Shown piece after piece: positions 15,229 to 22,129 of a DNA stretch of 64,000 bases. Every line of letters begins with the position of its first letter. Position 1 is the stretch's first letter. The notes beneath the pieces are model-generated. The model was given only the letters and a program-made list of their open reading frames with translations, did not search any database and had not been told where the DNA came from. Source of the stretch: JAIBDK01 sp965261915 (GTDB lineage: Bacteria > Pseudomonadota > Gammaproteobacteria > Arenicellales > Poriferihabitantaceae). The DNA lies in the NCBI GenBank assembly GCA_965261915.1, contig CBDHDW010000013.1:1860001-1924000 (forward strand). The letters run 5' to 3'. Both the position numbers and the translations under genes were made by a program.

Positions 15229-16338
15229 TCAGTCCCCCGCAAGTTTGACAAACACCTGTTCCCACATCCCAGCAATTTTTTCCATAGATAGCCTCTCTCT
15301 AATTTCAATGGCACGAGTAGCGTATTGTTGACGCAATGCCTTGTCACTCATTAAAGTCGCCAACGCCTCGACCAATGCGCCCTGATTATTCTGTGGCACT
15401 AACAAGCCATCAACCTCATGGCGAATGATGTCACGCGGACCGGTATCGCAATCAACGCTCACAACCGGCAAACCATACGCCATTGCTTCGCATAAGGTAT
15501 TGCCAAACCCCTCAAAAAGAGAACTCATGACATACAAATCTGCCGCTGCATACCAATCGCCGAGATTGCCGACTGCCCCTGGTAATGAAACACATTGTTC
15601 TAAATCGAGTGCCGAGCGTCTCTTTTCCAAAGCATCACGCGCGACACCTTCGCCAAGAATGGTCAAATGCCAATCTGGAAACTGTGCGACTAATTCTGTG
15701 AACGCCGATAACAGACGTTCAAAGCCTTTTTGTGGCACCAACCGTCCCACTGCTATAAGGTTAAAACGATTGCTGGACAAATCAGGACGAACTTTGGGCG
15801 AATGCGATGGTATAGGATAAGTAACCGCATTGGCAATGATGGGCACATCTTTGACATTGGTCTGTTTCTTTAACCAATCTGCAGTTTCAGTGGTTAATGC
15901 AGTAACCGCATCTAAATGCCCATAAGTATGGCGGCGCAACCACTCATCCACATTACCCTCATGGTCCATAGGGGGATGAATATGCTCTGAACCGATCACA
16001 GTGATACCCAGCTCTTTTGCGGCCATGGCGAGCAAGATATTGGCACCGACCATCATGGCAAGTGCTACTTCGGGTTGTTGCTGTTTGAGTATGTTGCGTA
16101 AGGTTTTTATACGCCGATAAGTACGTTTGATTGTATTTAATGGGGTATGACTGCCGCTAGGATGGGACAAGGCGATGCGTTCAATCGCTGGGTGAAGCTC
16201 GTAGAAATCCGGTGCCTCCCCTATCGTGGTAACCAGGGTTATGCGCCAGCCTTTTTCGGCCCAATAATTGGCAAGATTTGCGGTAACGCGCTCGGCGCCG
16301 CCTAACCTGAGGCTATAGATGGATATGAGGAGATGCAT
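15229..16338 (-). CDS. Glycosyltransferase family 4 protein
   Basis: 369 residues. The N-terminal ISIYSLRLGGAERVTANLA is the opening of GT4 enzymes that extend O-antigen, capsule or N-glycan-type oligosaccharides. The donor domain has AVGRLVPQKGFERLL and SSLFEGFGNTLCEAMAYGLP. It is the first gene of the three-transferase minus-strand operon. Its start lies at the junction with the TrbE remnant upstream, so its original promoter is probably lost or replaced. Confidence 0.88.
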   Translation of the reverse strand: MHLLISIYSLRLGGAERVTANLANYWAEKGWRITLVTTIGEAPDFYELHPAIERIALSHPSGSHTPLNTIKRTYRRIKTLRNILKQQQPEVALAMMVGANILLAMAAKELGITVIGSEHIHPPMDHEGNVDEWLRRHTYGHLDAVTALTTETADWLKKQTNVKDVPIIANAVTYPIPSHSPKVRPDLSSNRFNLIAVGRLVPQKGFERLLSAFTELVAQFPDWHLTILGEGVARDALEKRRSALDLEQCVSLPGAVGNLGDWYAAADLYVMSSLFEGFGNTLCEAMAYGLPVVSVDCDTGPRDIIRHEVDGLLVPQNNQGALVEALATLMSDKALRQQYATRAIEIRERLSMEKIAGMWEQVFVKLAGD

Positions 16339-16344
16339 GTTTTT

Positions 16345-16608
16345 TCGTCTAGTGGTTTGAGTTCATTCAAGATGGATAATCGATAATTATTTTCCATCCA
16401 AATACGATCATCCTTGTTGTGCAGCGAATCTAATGGCGAAAAGACCGTCGGGGTATGATCCTCTGCCGTAATATCATAGTGGTCGCCACCGAATGCCTTG
16501 GTCAAGCAATACTATTGACGCGCTCTTATCAAAAGCAAACACCTGCGCACCAGCATATTTACGAAATTGCGCCGCCAATAACGCCAGTAATGTTGGTTTG
16601 CCTGACAT
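16345..16608 (-). pseudogene. TrbE/VirB4 conjugation ATPase fragment
   Basis: From 16608 the minus strand encodes GKPTLLALLAAQFRKYAGAQ and VFAFDKSAS. After a frameshift near 16500 it continues as LTKAFGGDHYDITAEDHTP and FSPLDSL. TrbE/VirB4 ATPases have the same order: P-loop, LLALIAAQ, FDK, then GGDHYD. The Walker A is degraded (MSGKPT instead of GxxGxGKST), and both ends of the protein are missing. It is a relic of a conjugative plasmid or integrative element. Confidence 0.6.
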
Positions 16609-16711
16609 TTATGGGTGAATGAGGTAGATTAGGGGCATATTCGCCTGACAGGGTTAACATTGTAAACAAATCGTCGCCAAAACTCAAAACATACGTTGAT
16701 ATGAGCAGATA

Positions 16712-16804
16712 ATGACAGCATTACTAAATTCTTTCTTAACGCATCTGAACTCAGCCGTATTCGTCCTGCTTGTTATTCTGAGTGTCGTATATTATCTGAC
16801 TTAA
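16712..16804 (+). CDS. Possible 30-residue single-TM peptide
   Basis: ATG 16712 to TAA 16802 encodes TALLNSFLTHLNSAVFVLLV followed by ILSVVYYLT, one hydrophobic helix. There is no clear ribosome-binding site. It may be the truncated N-terminus of a small membrane protein like those at 19.2-20.3 kb. The rest of 16613-16910 shows no gene. Confidence 0.25.
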   Translation: MTALLNSFLTHLNSAVFVLLVILSVVYYLT

Positions 16805-16910
16805 TAGAGCAGAGCAAATAACTGCGTCTTGGCGACACAAAGAACACCGCCGATGCCGAAAACTTGCTGAAGACAGGCTTAGGTTAGATGGTAATTAGAT
16901 AATTCTTTGT

Positions 16911-16928
16911 GGATTATTCAAAGGTCTC
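16911..16928 (-). repeat. IS-like inverted-repeat end, right of GT cluster
   Basis: GGATTATTCAAAGGTCTC is inverted relative to 12945-12962. The fucosyltransferase remnant starts at the next base, so this end marks the breakpoint that removed its N-terminal part. Confidence 0.55.
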
Positions 16929-17193
16929 GATGATATAATTTGGGCAAAAGAAAACCTTGATTTTATTGGCAATATGACATTCATAGAATACGACGGAGCA
17001 ACCCCAGAGCAGGAAGAAATGTATTTAATGAGTTTGTGTCAACACAATATTATTGCAAACAGTTCCTTTAGTTGGTGGGGTGCATGGCTTAATCAAAACC
17101 TCAATAAAATCATTATCGCACCACAAAATTGGTTTAATGATGTCTCTCTGGATACATAAAGATATCATTCCAAATGAATGGATTCGGTTATGA
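16929..17193 (+). pseudogene. Fucosyltransferase (GT11) C-terminal remnant
   Basis: Starting right after the repeat end, the frame reads DDIIWAKENLDFIGNMTFIE and then LMSLCQHNIIANSSFSWWGA. The SSFSWWGAWL motif is diagnostic of alpha-1,2-fucosyltransferases (GT11). The frame stops at 17157; one base out of frame the usual tail KDIIPNEWIRL follows and ends in TGA 17191, which overlaps the next ATG. Roughly two thirds of the protein, including the donor-binding arginine motif, is missing. Both truncated and frameshifted. Confidence 0.7.
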
Positions 17194-18149
17194 ATAATCC
17201 CTTAATATCGGTGGTGATGTCTGCTTATAATGCAGAAAAGTTTGTTGCCCGAGCTATTCAATCAATTCTCAGTCAATCCTATGGTAATTTTGAATTTATC
17301 ATTATCAACGATGGCTCGACGGATAAAACAAGTCAAATTATTCAAGGGTTTACTGATGATAGAATCATTTTTATAAACAAAAAGCAAAATGCTGGAATTT
17401 CTTTAGCAAGAAATGACGGGTTGAATATCGCAACAGGTGAATATATTGCTGTAGTCGATGCCGATGATGAAAGTTTACCCGAACGGTTTAATTTGCAGAT
17501 TGATTTTATGGAAAAAAATCAAGACATTGATGTATTGGGGACGGCAATGTTTTTTGTTGTAAATAACAAAAAAAAACTACTCAGCCGGCCCGAATTACAT
17601 GAACAATGCTTGCATTATCTTGTTGTTAATCCATGCTGTTTTCATCCTACGGTAATGATCAGAAAAACAGCGCTAAACAATATGGAATACGACTTGAAAT
17701 ATCGGAGTGCAGTGGATTATAAATTATGGGTAGACTTGGCAAAAAATGGAGCAAAATTTGCTAACCTACAAACCCCATTACTGAATTACCATTGGCACGG
17801 CAACAACATTTCAATTACAAAAAGAAATGAACAAATAGAATATGCGAATATGGCACGAAAAGACTATATGGCGTATTTTCTTGGCAGTGATACGGACGGA
17901 TATGCCGAATTGTTGTTTGATGCGAATAAACCAGCGTCATTACAAGAATTAAGTCAATTTTACGACAGCATAGCGAAAAACAAAAAACGACCAATGTTGA
18001 GATTTTTTAGAATATATATACAGGAGAACATATGTTCAATTGATTACCAGTTTAAGCACCGCGTTAAAATTCTCTTACTCTTCTATTATCTGGCATATAA
18101 AATTAAGGCTCCTCAATGTTTCGAGTGGATAATGTTTCGAGTGGATTAG
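17190..18149 (+). CDS. Glycosyltransferase family 2, C-terminus replaced by IS
   Basis: About 319 residues from ATG 17190, which overlaps the old fucosyltransferase stop (ATGA) and fits better than the in-frame ATG at 17178. GT-A features are ISVVMSAYNAEKFVARAIQS, IIINDGSTDKT, VVDADDESLPERF and a VDYKLWVDLAKNG acceptor block. From 18115 on, the frame is encoded by ISL3 end sequence (CFEWIMFRVD), so the native C-terminus has been replaced. The catalytic domain is complete and may still function. The neighbours suggest O-antigen or capsule assembly. Confidence 0.8.
   Translation: MNNPLISVVMSAYNAEKFVARAIQSILSQSYGNFEFIIINDGSTDKTSQIIQGFTDDRIIFINKKQNAGISLARNDGLNIATGEYIAVVDADDESLPERFNLQIDFMEKNQDIDVLGTAMFFVVNNKKKLLSRPELHEQCLHYLVVNPCCFHPTVMIRKTALNNMEYDLKYRSAVDYKLWVDLAKNGAKFANLQTPLLNYHWHGNNISITKRNEQIEYANMARKDYMAYFLGSDTDGYAELLFDANKPASLQELSQFYDSIAKNKKRPMLRFFRIYIQENICSIDYQFKHRVKILLLFYYLAYKIKAPQCFEWIMFRVD
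18115..18146 (+). repeat. Tandem copy of ISL3 terminal sequence
   Basis: AATGTTTCGAGTGGAT occurs twice back to back (18115-18130 and 18131-18146). The second copy is the left end of the ISL3 element; the first lies just outside it. Confidence 0.75.
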
Positions 18150-18394
18150 GTGATGTTTAGGATCTGCCCAACGGGGCTTACGATGATATCAATCATAACA
18201 ATGAAGTTCTGGTTTGTTCGGTAGCCACGTGCCCTTGCTCTGGCCGCCTGAAATAGGCTGTTCAAACCTTCCAACCGGGCATTTGTATAGGTCGTCCAGC
18301 GACGAACAAGCCGTTCAGCATGTCGCTCTCGTGTCGCTATAGCCTTTCTCATGGGTTCAAATATAGGCTCATCACCCATTAGGCTACAGCGCAC
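18146..18394 (-). pseudogene. ISL3 transposase C-terminal fragment
   Basis: The minus strand encodes RLVRRWTTYTNARLEGLNSL and FQAARARARGYR-NFI-MI, the characteristic end of ISL3 (IS204/IS1001/IS1165) transposases, in which the last glutamate region precedes LNSLFQAAR-RARGY. There is no start of its own. It belongs with 18628-18870, from which it is separated by a deletion and the MITE-like insertion. Confidence 0.75.
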
Positions 18395-18488
18395 TTAATA
18401 AAGTGGGTCATCCTCCAACGGGCCGCTTGAGGCGTATTGGCAACCCTAATCCAGGAGCCGCTTTTCTTTCACTTGCCAAGCCACAGAC

Positions 18489-18608
18489 GAGACGGTGCAA
18501 GAATCTAATATTCGTCGTTCCTGCGAAAGCAGGAACCCCGTAAAACAATCAAACCCGCAAGGGTTTTCCACCTGTAATGCGATTGAGTAGGATTTCTTGC
18601 ACAGTCGC
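18489..18608 (-). mobile_element. MITE-like element, inverted copy, 120 bp
   Basis: The ends are GAGACGGTGCAA (18489-18500) and TTGCACAGTCGC (18597-18608), slightly degenerate versions of the 12071-12209 TIR. Its complement shares GGTGGAAAACCCTTGCGGGT and GTTCCTGCTTTCGCAGGAA with that copy. AGAC flanks it directly on both sides, a possible 4-bp target repeat. It is nested inside the ISL3 remnant. Confidence 0.75.
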
Positions 18609-18627
18609 AGACGGATGGGTGCCAGCG

Positions 18628-18870
18628 TCAATGAGTGGTTGCCGTGCGGCAGGCTGGTTCACCGTTAAAGGTGCGCCCCCCTTTCTTCTGTTGGTCATCA
18701 TGAGCCGGACACAATTTTGCGCAGTTTGGGCATTGAAACGGTGTGCCCCTCTCCGTTCCAAGGTTTAATTGAAGTTCGTTTGGAGAGGCTTCGATGTCAA
18801 GATGCTGGTCAAGTAATTTCCACGGCGAGGCCAGGCCAAGGTCGAGCATTAAGACATCATTTTGCTGCAT
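18628..18870 (-). pseudogene. ISL3 transposase N-terminal fragment
   Basis: From ATG 18870: QQNDVLMLDLGLASPWKLLD, then TPFQCPNCAKLCPAHD, the zinc-finger opening of ISL3 transposases. After CPAHDDQQ the sequence is unrelated to the family, marking an internal deletion. It is read toward the C-terminal piece at 18146-18394. Confidence 0.7.
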
Positions 18871-19007
18871 CCGTTTTCCTGAAAAGGGCTAAACTGAAAC
18901 ACTACCTAATCCACTCGAAACGTCGAGGAACCGGATTAGTGAATCTGCCAAACCTTTCCGTCTATCTCAAAATGCTGGCTTGCCTGTAATCGGAATTGAC
19001 ATGAATT

Positions 19008-19127
19008 ATCAATAACGATGATCTCTAAGTGCTTATAGGTCTGCTTGATGATGCTGGCAATCGCCTGTTCGACAAACTTTTCGACGTTGTAAACCGGAAT
19101 GATTACCGATACTAATTTATCGCTCAT
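19008..19127 (-). pseudogene. Duplicate 5' end of GT2 gene
   Basis: The first 40 codons (MSDKLVSVIIPVYNVEKFVE, QAIASIIKQTYKHLEIIVID) repeat the start of the gene at 14161-15132 with two residue changes. The upstream leader (TATGGTTTAGCTTAAA on the minus strand) also matches. The copy ends at 19008, where ISL3-flanking DNA begins. It represents either a duplicated operon start or a recombination breakpoint between two glycan clusters. Confidence 0.75.
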
Positions 19128-19215
19128 AGTTGTATTTTTCCATTCTTGATATGGTTTAGCTTAAACAGGAAAAAGGCTGGGCACAAACGGAGATTGACCA
19201 TCATAAACCAATTAT

Positions 19216-19467
19216 TTAGCGGAGGAAAAAGCTGAACAGTGCAACTATCACACCTACGCCGCCCATCGTCAAGCCAACCATCCATTTGATTAGGTGGGCT
19301 TCTATTTTAGCCAACGCTTTATCGAGTTCCAATTTTGTAACCGGATTGGAATTGAGCAGGTCAGCTTGAGATTCGGCAAGTGCTTCGGCTTGTTGCTCAG
19401 GCATGCCAGCCGCCGTCATACGTTTGACAAAACGGTGGGTATCAAAGGCGATTGCGTTAGAAGGCAT
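19216..19467 (-). CDS. DUF1640-like coiled-coil single-TM protein
   Basis: 83 residues: NAIAFDTHRFVKRMTAAGMP, EQQAEALAESQADLL, a helical LELDKALAKIEAHLIKW segment and a C-terminal transmembrane helix (MVGLTMGGVGVIVALFSFFLR). The 'FDTHRFVKRL..AGMPEQQAEA' pattern is that of DUF1640/CCDC90-like proteins, small coiled-coil membrane proteins of unknown role in bacteria. It is last in a minus-strand run of five to six tiny membrane-protein genes. The split gene at 11905-12265 has the same design. Confidence 0.7.
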   Translation of the reverse strand: MPSNAIAFDTHRFVKRMTAAGMPEQQAEALAESQADLLNSNPVTKLELDKALAKIEAHLIKWMVGLTMGGVGVIVALFSFFLR

Positions 19468-19531
19468 GTATGGACTTTAATCGCAAATGGTTAATCTGAA
19501 GATTCTTTTGTGTTCTTAATCTTGCGCGTGA

Positions 19532-19684
19532 TTATTGCGCAACAAGATAAGAACTAAAACAGCCAATGGTAACTATGACCCCTAAAGTCAATGGAAGCCA
19601 CCAACTGATACTCTGTTTCAAGCCATCCACCGCCGCCACTAATGCCGCCAGTGTACGCATCATATCTGTCTGAGACGTACTCAT
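19532..19684 (-). CDS. Small single-TM protein
   Basis: 50 residues from ATG 19684: STSQTDMMRTLAALVAAVDG, then a hydrophobic helix SWWLPLTLGVIVTIGCFSSY. A one-base shift near 19560 would give a longer tail, PLAVLVLILLRNNHAQD, which resembles the decayed copy near 11829-11905. The end may therefore be frameshifted. The family is not recognised. It is one of a cluster of very small membrane proteins. Confidence 0.4.
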   Translation of the reverse strand: MSTSQTDMMRTLAALVAAVDGLKQSISWWLPLTLGVIVTIGCFSSYLVAQ

Positions 19685-19706
19685 CAAAACAGGTTTAGTG
19701 AAATCA

Positions 19707-19787
19707 TTATTCAGGCGGAGGGTCACCGAACAGTGCAGGGATAGCAACAACCAGAAAGACTATAGTAACTACGGCATAGAACAGCAT
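19707..19787 (-). CDS. 26-residue membrane peptide
   Basis: ATG 19787 has AGAGGA upstream and encodes LFYAVVTIVFLVVAIPALFG with the tail DPPPE, then TAA. One transmembrane helix and a proline-acidic tail. The good ribosome-binding site and its 2-base gap to the gene ending at 19790 support translation. Confidence 0.45.
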   Translation of the reverse strand: MLFYAVVTIVFLVVAIPALFGDPPPE

Positions 19788-19789
19788 AA

Positions 19790-19984
19790 TTATTTTCCTC
19801 TGTTATAAATACCAATCAACCACAGTATACACCCAAGAGCGGTAAAATATAGCGCTTGACTGCTATTAATATGGCCTTCAAGAAATAACCCCATCATACC
19901 GGCTAAGAACATTAGCCCACCAATCTTGCGTGCATCCTCTTTCGCGGCTTCTTTATCAACGGGTATTCTCAGTTTGATTTTCAT
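19790..19984 (-). CDS. Small two-TM protein
   Basis: 64 residues. The N-terminus is charged (KIKLRIPVDKEAAKEDARKI), followed by two hydrophobic helices, GGLMFLAGMMGLFLEG and ALYFTALGCILWLIGIY, and ends in NRGK. The family is not recognised. It is closely packed with its neighbours and resembles the product of 20040-20285 in layout. Confidence 0.5.
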   Translation of the reverse strand: MKIKLRIPVDKEAAKEDARKIGGLMFLAGMMGLFLEGHINSSQALYFTALGCILWLIGIYNRGK

Positions 19985-19990
19985 TTCATT

Positions 19991-20116
19991 TCAATCGACG
20001 CGCGTCGTGTGATTGGATGGAGGGTATTTATGCTTTCCTTCAAGATACAGACCGATCAGCATGATAATCATCAGCGGAACCGCAGCGGCTATGGCAACCC
20101 GTAATACTGGATTCAT
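19991..20116 (-). CDS. 41-residue single-TM protein
   Basis: ATG 20116 (GAGAGGGATG upstream) encodes NPVLRVAIAAAVPLMIIMLI followed by GLYLEGKHKYPPSNHTTRVD. One hydrophobic helix and a polar tail. Six bases separate it from the next gene at 19984. It overlaps the out-of-frame tail of the preceding gene. Confidence 0.45.
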   Translation of the reverse strand: MNPVLRVAIAAAVPLMIIMLIGLYLEGKHKYPPSNHTTRVD

Positions 20117-20285
20117 TTTTCATCCCTCTCTTTGAAGACTCGAAGTTAGAATTAAAAGTACCAATACCAATCAAACGCCGAATAGATATTGCCCCCACAT
20201 TTCCAAAAAAACCCTGAACCAAACCACCGGCAATTATGACGACACCAACCTGATTAGCCGCAGTCTGGATTTTCTCGAAATCCAT
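20040..20285 (-). CDS. Small membrane protein, tail probably out of frame
   Basis: From ATG 20285: DFEKIQTAANQVGVVIIAGG and LVQGFFGNVGAISI, a charged start and hydrophobic helix like the 19790-19984 protein. Beyond about 20120 the frame overlaps the better-supported gene at 19991-20116 and loses hydrophobic character, so the real protein probably ends earlier or carries a frameshift. The family is not recognised. Confidence 0.35.
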   Translation of the reverse strand: MDFEKIQTAANQVGVVIIAGGLVQGFFGNVGAISIRRLIGIGTFNSNFESSKRGMKNESSITGCHSRCGSADDYHADRSVS

Positions 20286-20333
20286 TCTCATTCCCGAATC
20301 GTACCCGCTTTTTCCCCTCTATTTTCGGTCAAA

Positions 20334-21145
20334 TCAGTTAGTTATCCACACCGGGCTATAAGGAATACGGAAACTGCTCGCTATGTGTCGAGACCGTTTG
20401 TGTCCGGGCCACGCCGCGTCAACCCATAGGGGGCTTAATCGAAATCGAACCCATACGCCGAGTTTTCCAAGTGCTTCACTTAAGCCCTGAATATGTGAGC
20501 GTACTGGCTTTGCACCGTGAAAACCGGTTGCATACTTAAGGCCCACGCCATCGGCACTGGTATCCTGGGAAACCACCAGCAGTTCCTTTACCCCGGCACT
20601 GACCAGAACCTCAGCTTCGGCAAGTACCGATTCGGCCGGGCGACTCACCAGGTCACCTCGCATTTGCGGAATAATACAAAAAGAACAGCGGCGGTTGCAG
20701 CCTTCAGAAATCTTCAAATAGGCATAGTGACGGGGTGTTAGCTTTAGCCCCCTGGAGGCACCAGATCAATATAGGGGTCGTGAGTGGGCGGTATGTGATG
20801 ATGAACCGCTTGCATCACCTCATCGGGGGCATGGGGGCCGGTAACCGCCAATCCATTCGGATACGCATCCTTAACGATATCACCCTTCGCCTCCAGACAA
20901 CCGGTGACAATGACTTTGCCATTCTCAGCCAGTGCCTCGCCAATGGCTTCCAGGGATTCTTCGATTGCGGCATCTATAAAACCGCAGGTATTGACAATGA
21001 CCAGATCAGCACCATCATATTGATTTGACATCTCATACCCCTGAACCCGCAGCTCGGTGAGAATTCGCTCCGAATCAACTGTAGCCTTGGCACAACCCAA
21101 ACTGACAAAGCCAACTTTTCCCGGACTGATGTTTGCTTGTGTCAT
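20334..21145 (-). pseudogene. rimO: RimO (ribosomal protein S12 methylthiotransferase), broken
   Basis: RimO adds a methylthio group to an aspartate of ribosomal protein S12. From ATG 21145 the UPF0004 domain is intact (KVGFVSLGCAKATVDSERIL, VNTCGFIDAA, VTGCLEAKG). At a run of five G (20748-20752 on the plus strand, as C) the frame breaks. The other frame continues LKLTPRHYAYLKISEGCNRR, CSFCIIPQMRGDLVSRP, the radical SAM CxxxCxxC. Homology ends near 20445 at LGVWVRF; the rest of the radical SAM and the TRAM domain are missing. So there are two lesions, frameshift and truncation, at the island border. It lies 16 bases after ppsR. Confidence 0.85.
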
Positions 21146-21161
21146 TGCGCTTTTCTGTTCA

Positions 21162-21992
21162 TCAGTATAATTCCGATTCCAGCCCCATCTGATGTTTGAT
21201 CGCACTTCCAAGTTCTTCCACTGAGTAGGCGGTCGAGTCGGTATGGGGAATGTTGTAGCGCGTGTACATCCGCATTGCCGCGGCAACATCAGACTTGCAT
21301 TGCACAAACGACGCATAACGACTGTCTGGACGGCGTTCGGAGCGGATTTGCTGCAGGCGTATCGGATCGATTGTCAAACCAAATACCTTTTCACGGTTTT
21401 TTACTATCGCATCCGGCAAATCTTCTTTTTCGAAATCGTCTTCTGTCAAAGGATAATTCGCCGCGTGAAAACCAAAGTGCATAGCCAGATACAGACAGGT
21501 TGGCGTCTTTCCTGAGCGCGATACGCCAAGCAGAATCATGGTTGCATTGTCGTAGTCTTTTCCATGCAGCCCGTCATCACAACGTAACGCGTAATTAACG
21601 GCGTTAATTCGCTTGTGATACCAGTGCGCATTCGCCATACCATGCGCTTGCCCCGGCTGATGAGAAGAGGTTTGGCCTAACGCGGTTTCGATTCGCCCAA
21701 TGAAAGGATCGAACAAATCGAATAATTCCGCATTGGCTTTAGCCAGCATAACATTCAAAGAATCCTCTACAAATGTTGCAAACACCAATGCTCGCAACCC
21801 CGTCTCCAGTCGAGCAGCGTTGATGGCTTCGATGGCTTGTAAAATCTTCTCTGGAGAATCCACAAACGGCAGAGACGTTTGTCTGAAACGGGTCTCAGGA
21901 AACTGACTCAACAGCGTATGCGCCATTGTCTCTGCCGTTAAACCACTTCGGTCAGAAATGATAAAAACGGGCTGTTGTACAGATTTTTCCAT
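21162..21992 (-). CDS. ppsR: PEP synthase regulatory kinase/phosphorylase (PSRP)
   Basis: 276 residues from the ATG of MEKSVQQPVFIISDRSG; an upstream in-frame start would add an atypical basic leader. The DUF299 hallmarks are FIISDRSGLTAETMAHTLLS and the P-loop GVSRSGKTPTCLYLA. It switches phosphoenolpyruvate synthase off by ADP-dependent phosphorylation of a threonine and on again by phosphorolysis. It lies divergent from ppsA, 137 bases apart, matching its target. rimO follows 16 bases later. Confidence 0.93.
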   Translation of the reverse strand: MEKSVQQPVFIISDRSGLTAETMAHTLLSQFPETRFRQTSLPFVDSPEKILQAIEAINAARLETGLRALVFATFVEDSLNVMLAKANAELFDLFDPFIGRIETALGQTSSHQPGQAHGMANAHWYHKRINAVNYALRCDDGLHGKDYDNATMILLGVSRSGKTPTCLYLAMHFGFHAANYPLTEDDFEKEDLPDAIVKNREKVFGLTIDPIRLQQIRSERRPDSRYASFVQCKSDVAAAMRMYTRYNIPHTDSTAYSVEELGSAIKHQMGLESELY

Positions 21993-22129
21993 CTGGCGAG
22001 ATCGGTGCGGGCGGTTTTTGATAGCCCGATTGTAGTCTATCAGCAATGGTTATACCGACTTCTTCAGGATCAGATTTATGGTTTGCGTTATCTCTGTTAT
22101 GATCCCTGGTTTTTCGACGAGCGTCAGTT

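Larger units (their letters stand above)
18134..18921 (-). mobile_element. ISL3-family element, internally deleted
   Basis: The ends are inverted repeats: GTTTCGAGTGGATTAGG at 18134-18150 and its complement at 18905-18921. The 788-bp interior carries the N-terminal (18628-18870) and C-terminal (18146-18394) parts of an ISL3 transposase, with most of the catalytic domain missing. A MITE-like copy (18489-18608) sits between them. A non-autonomous relic. Confidence 0.75.
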
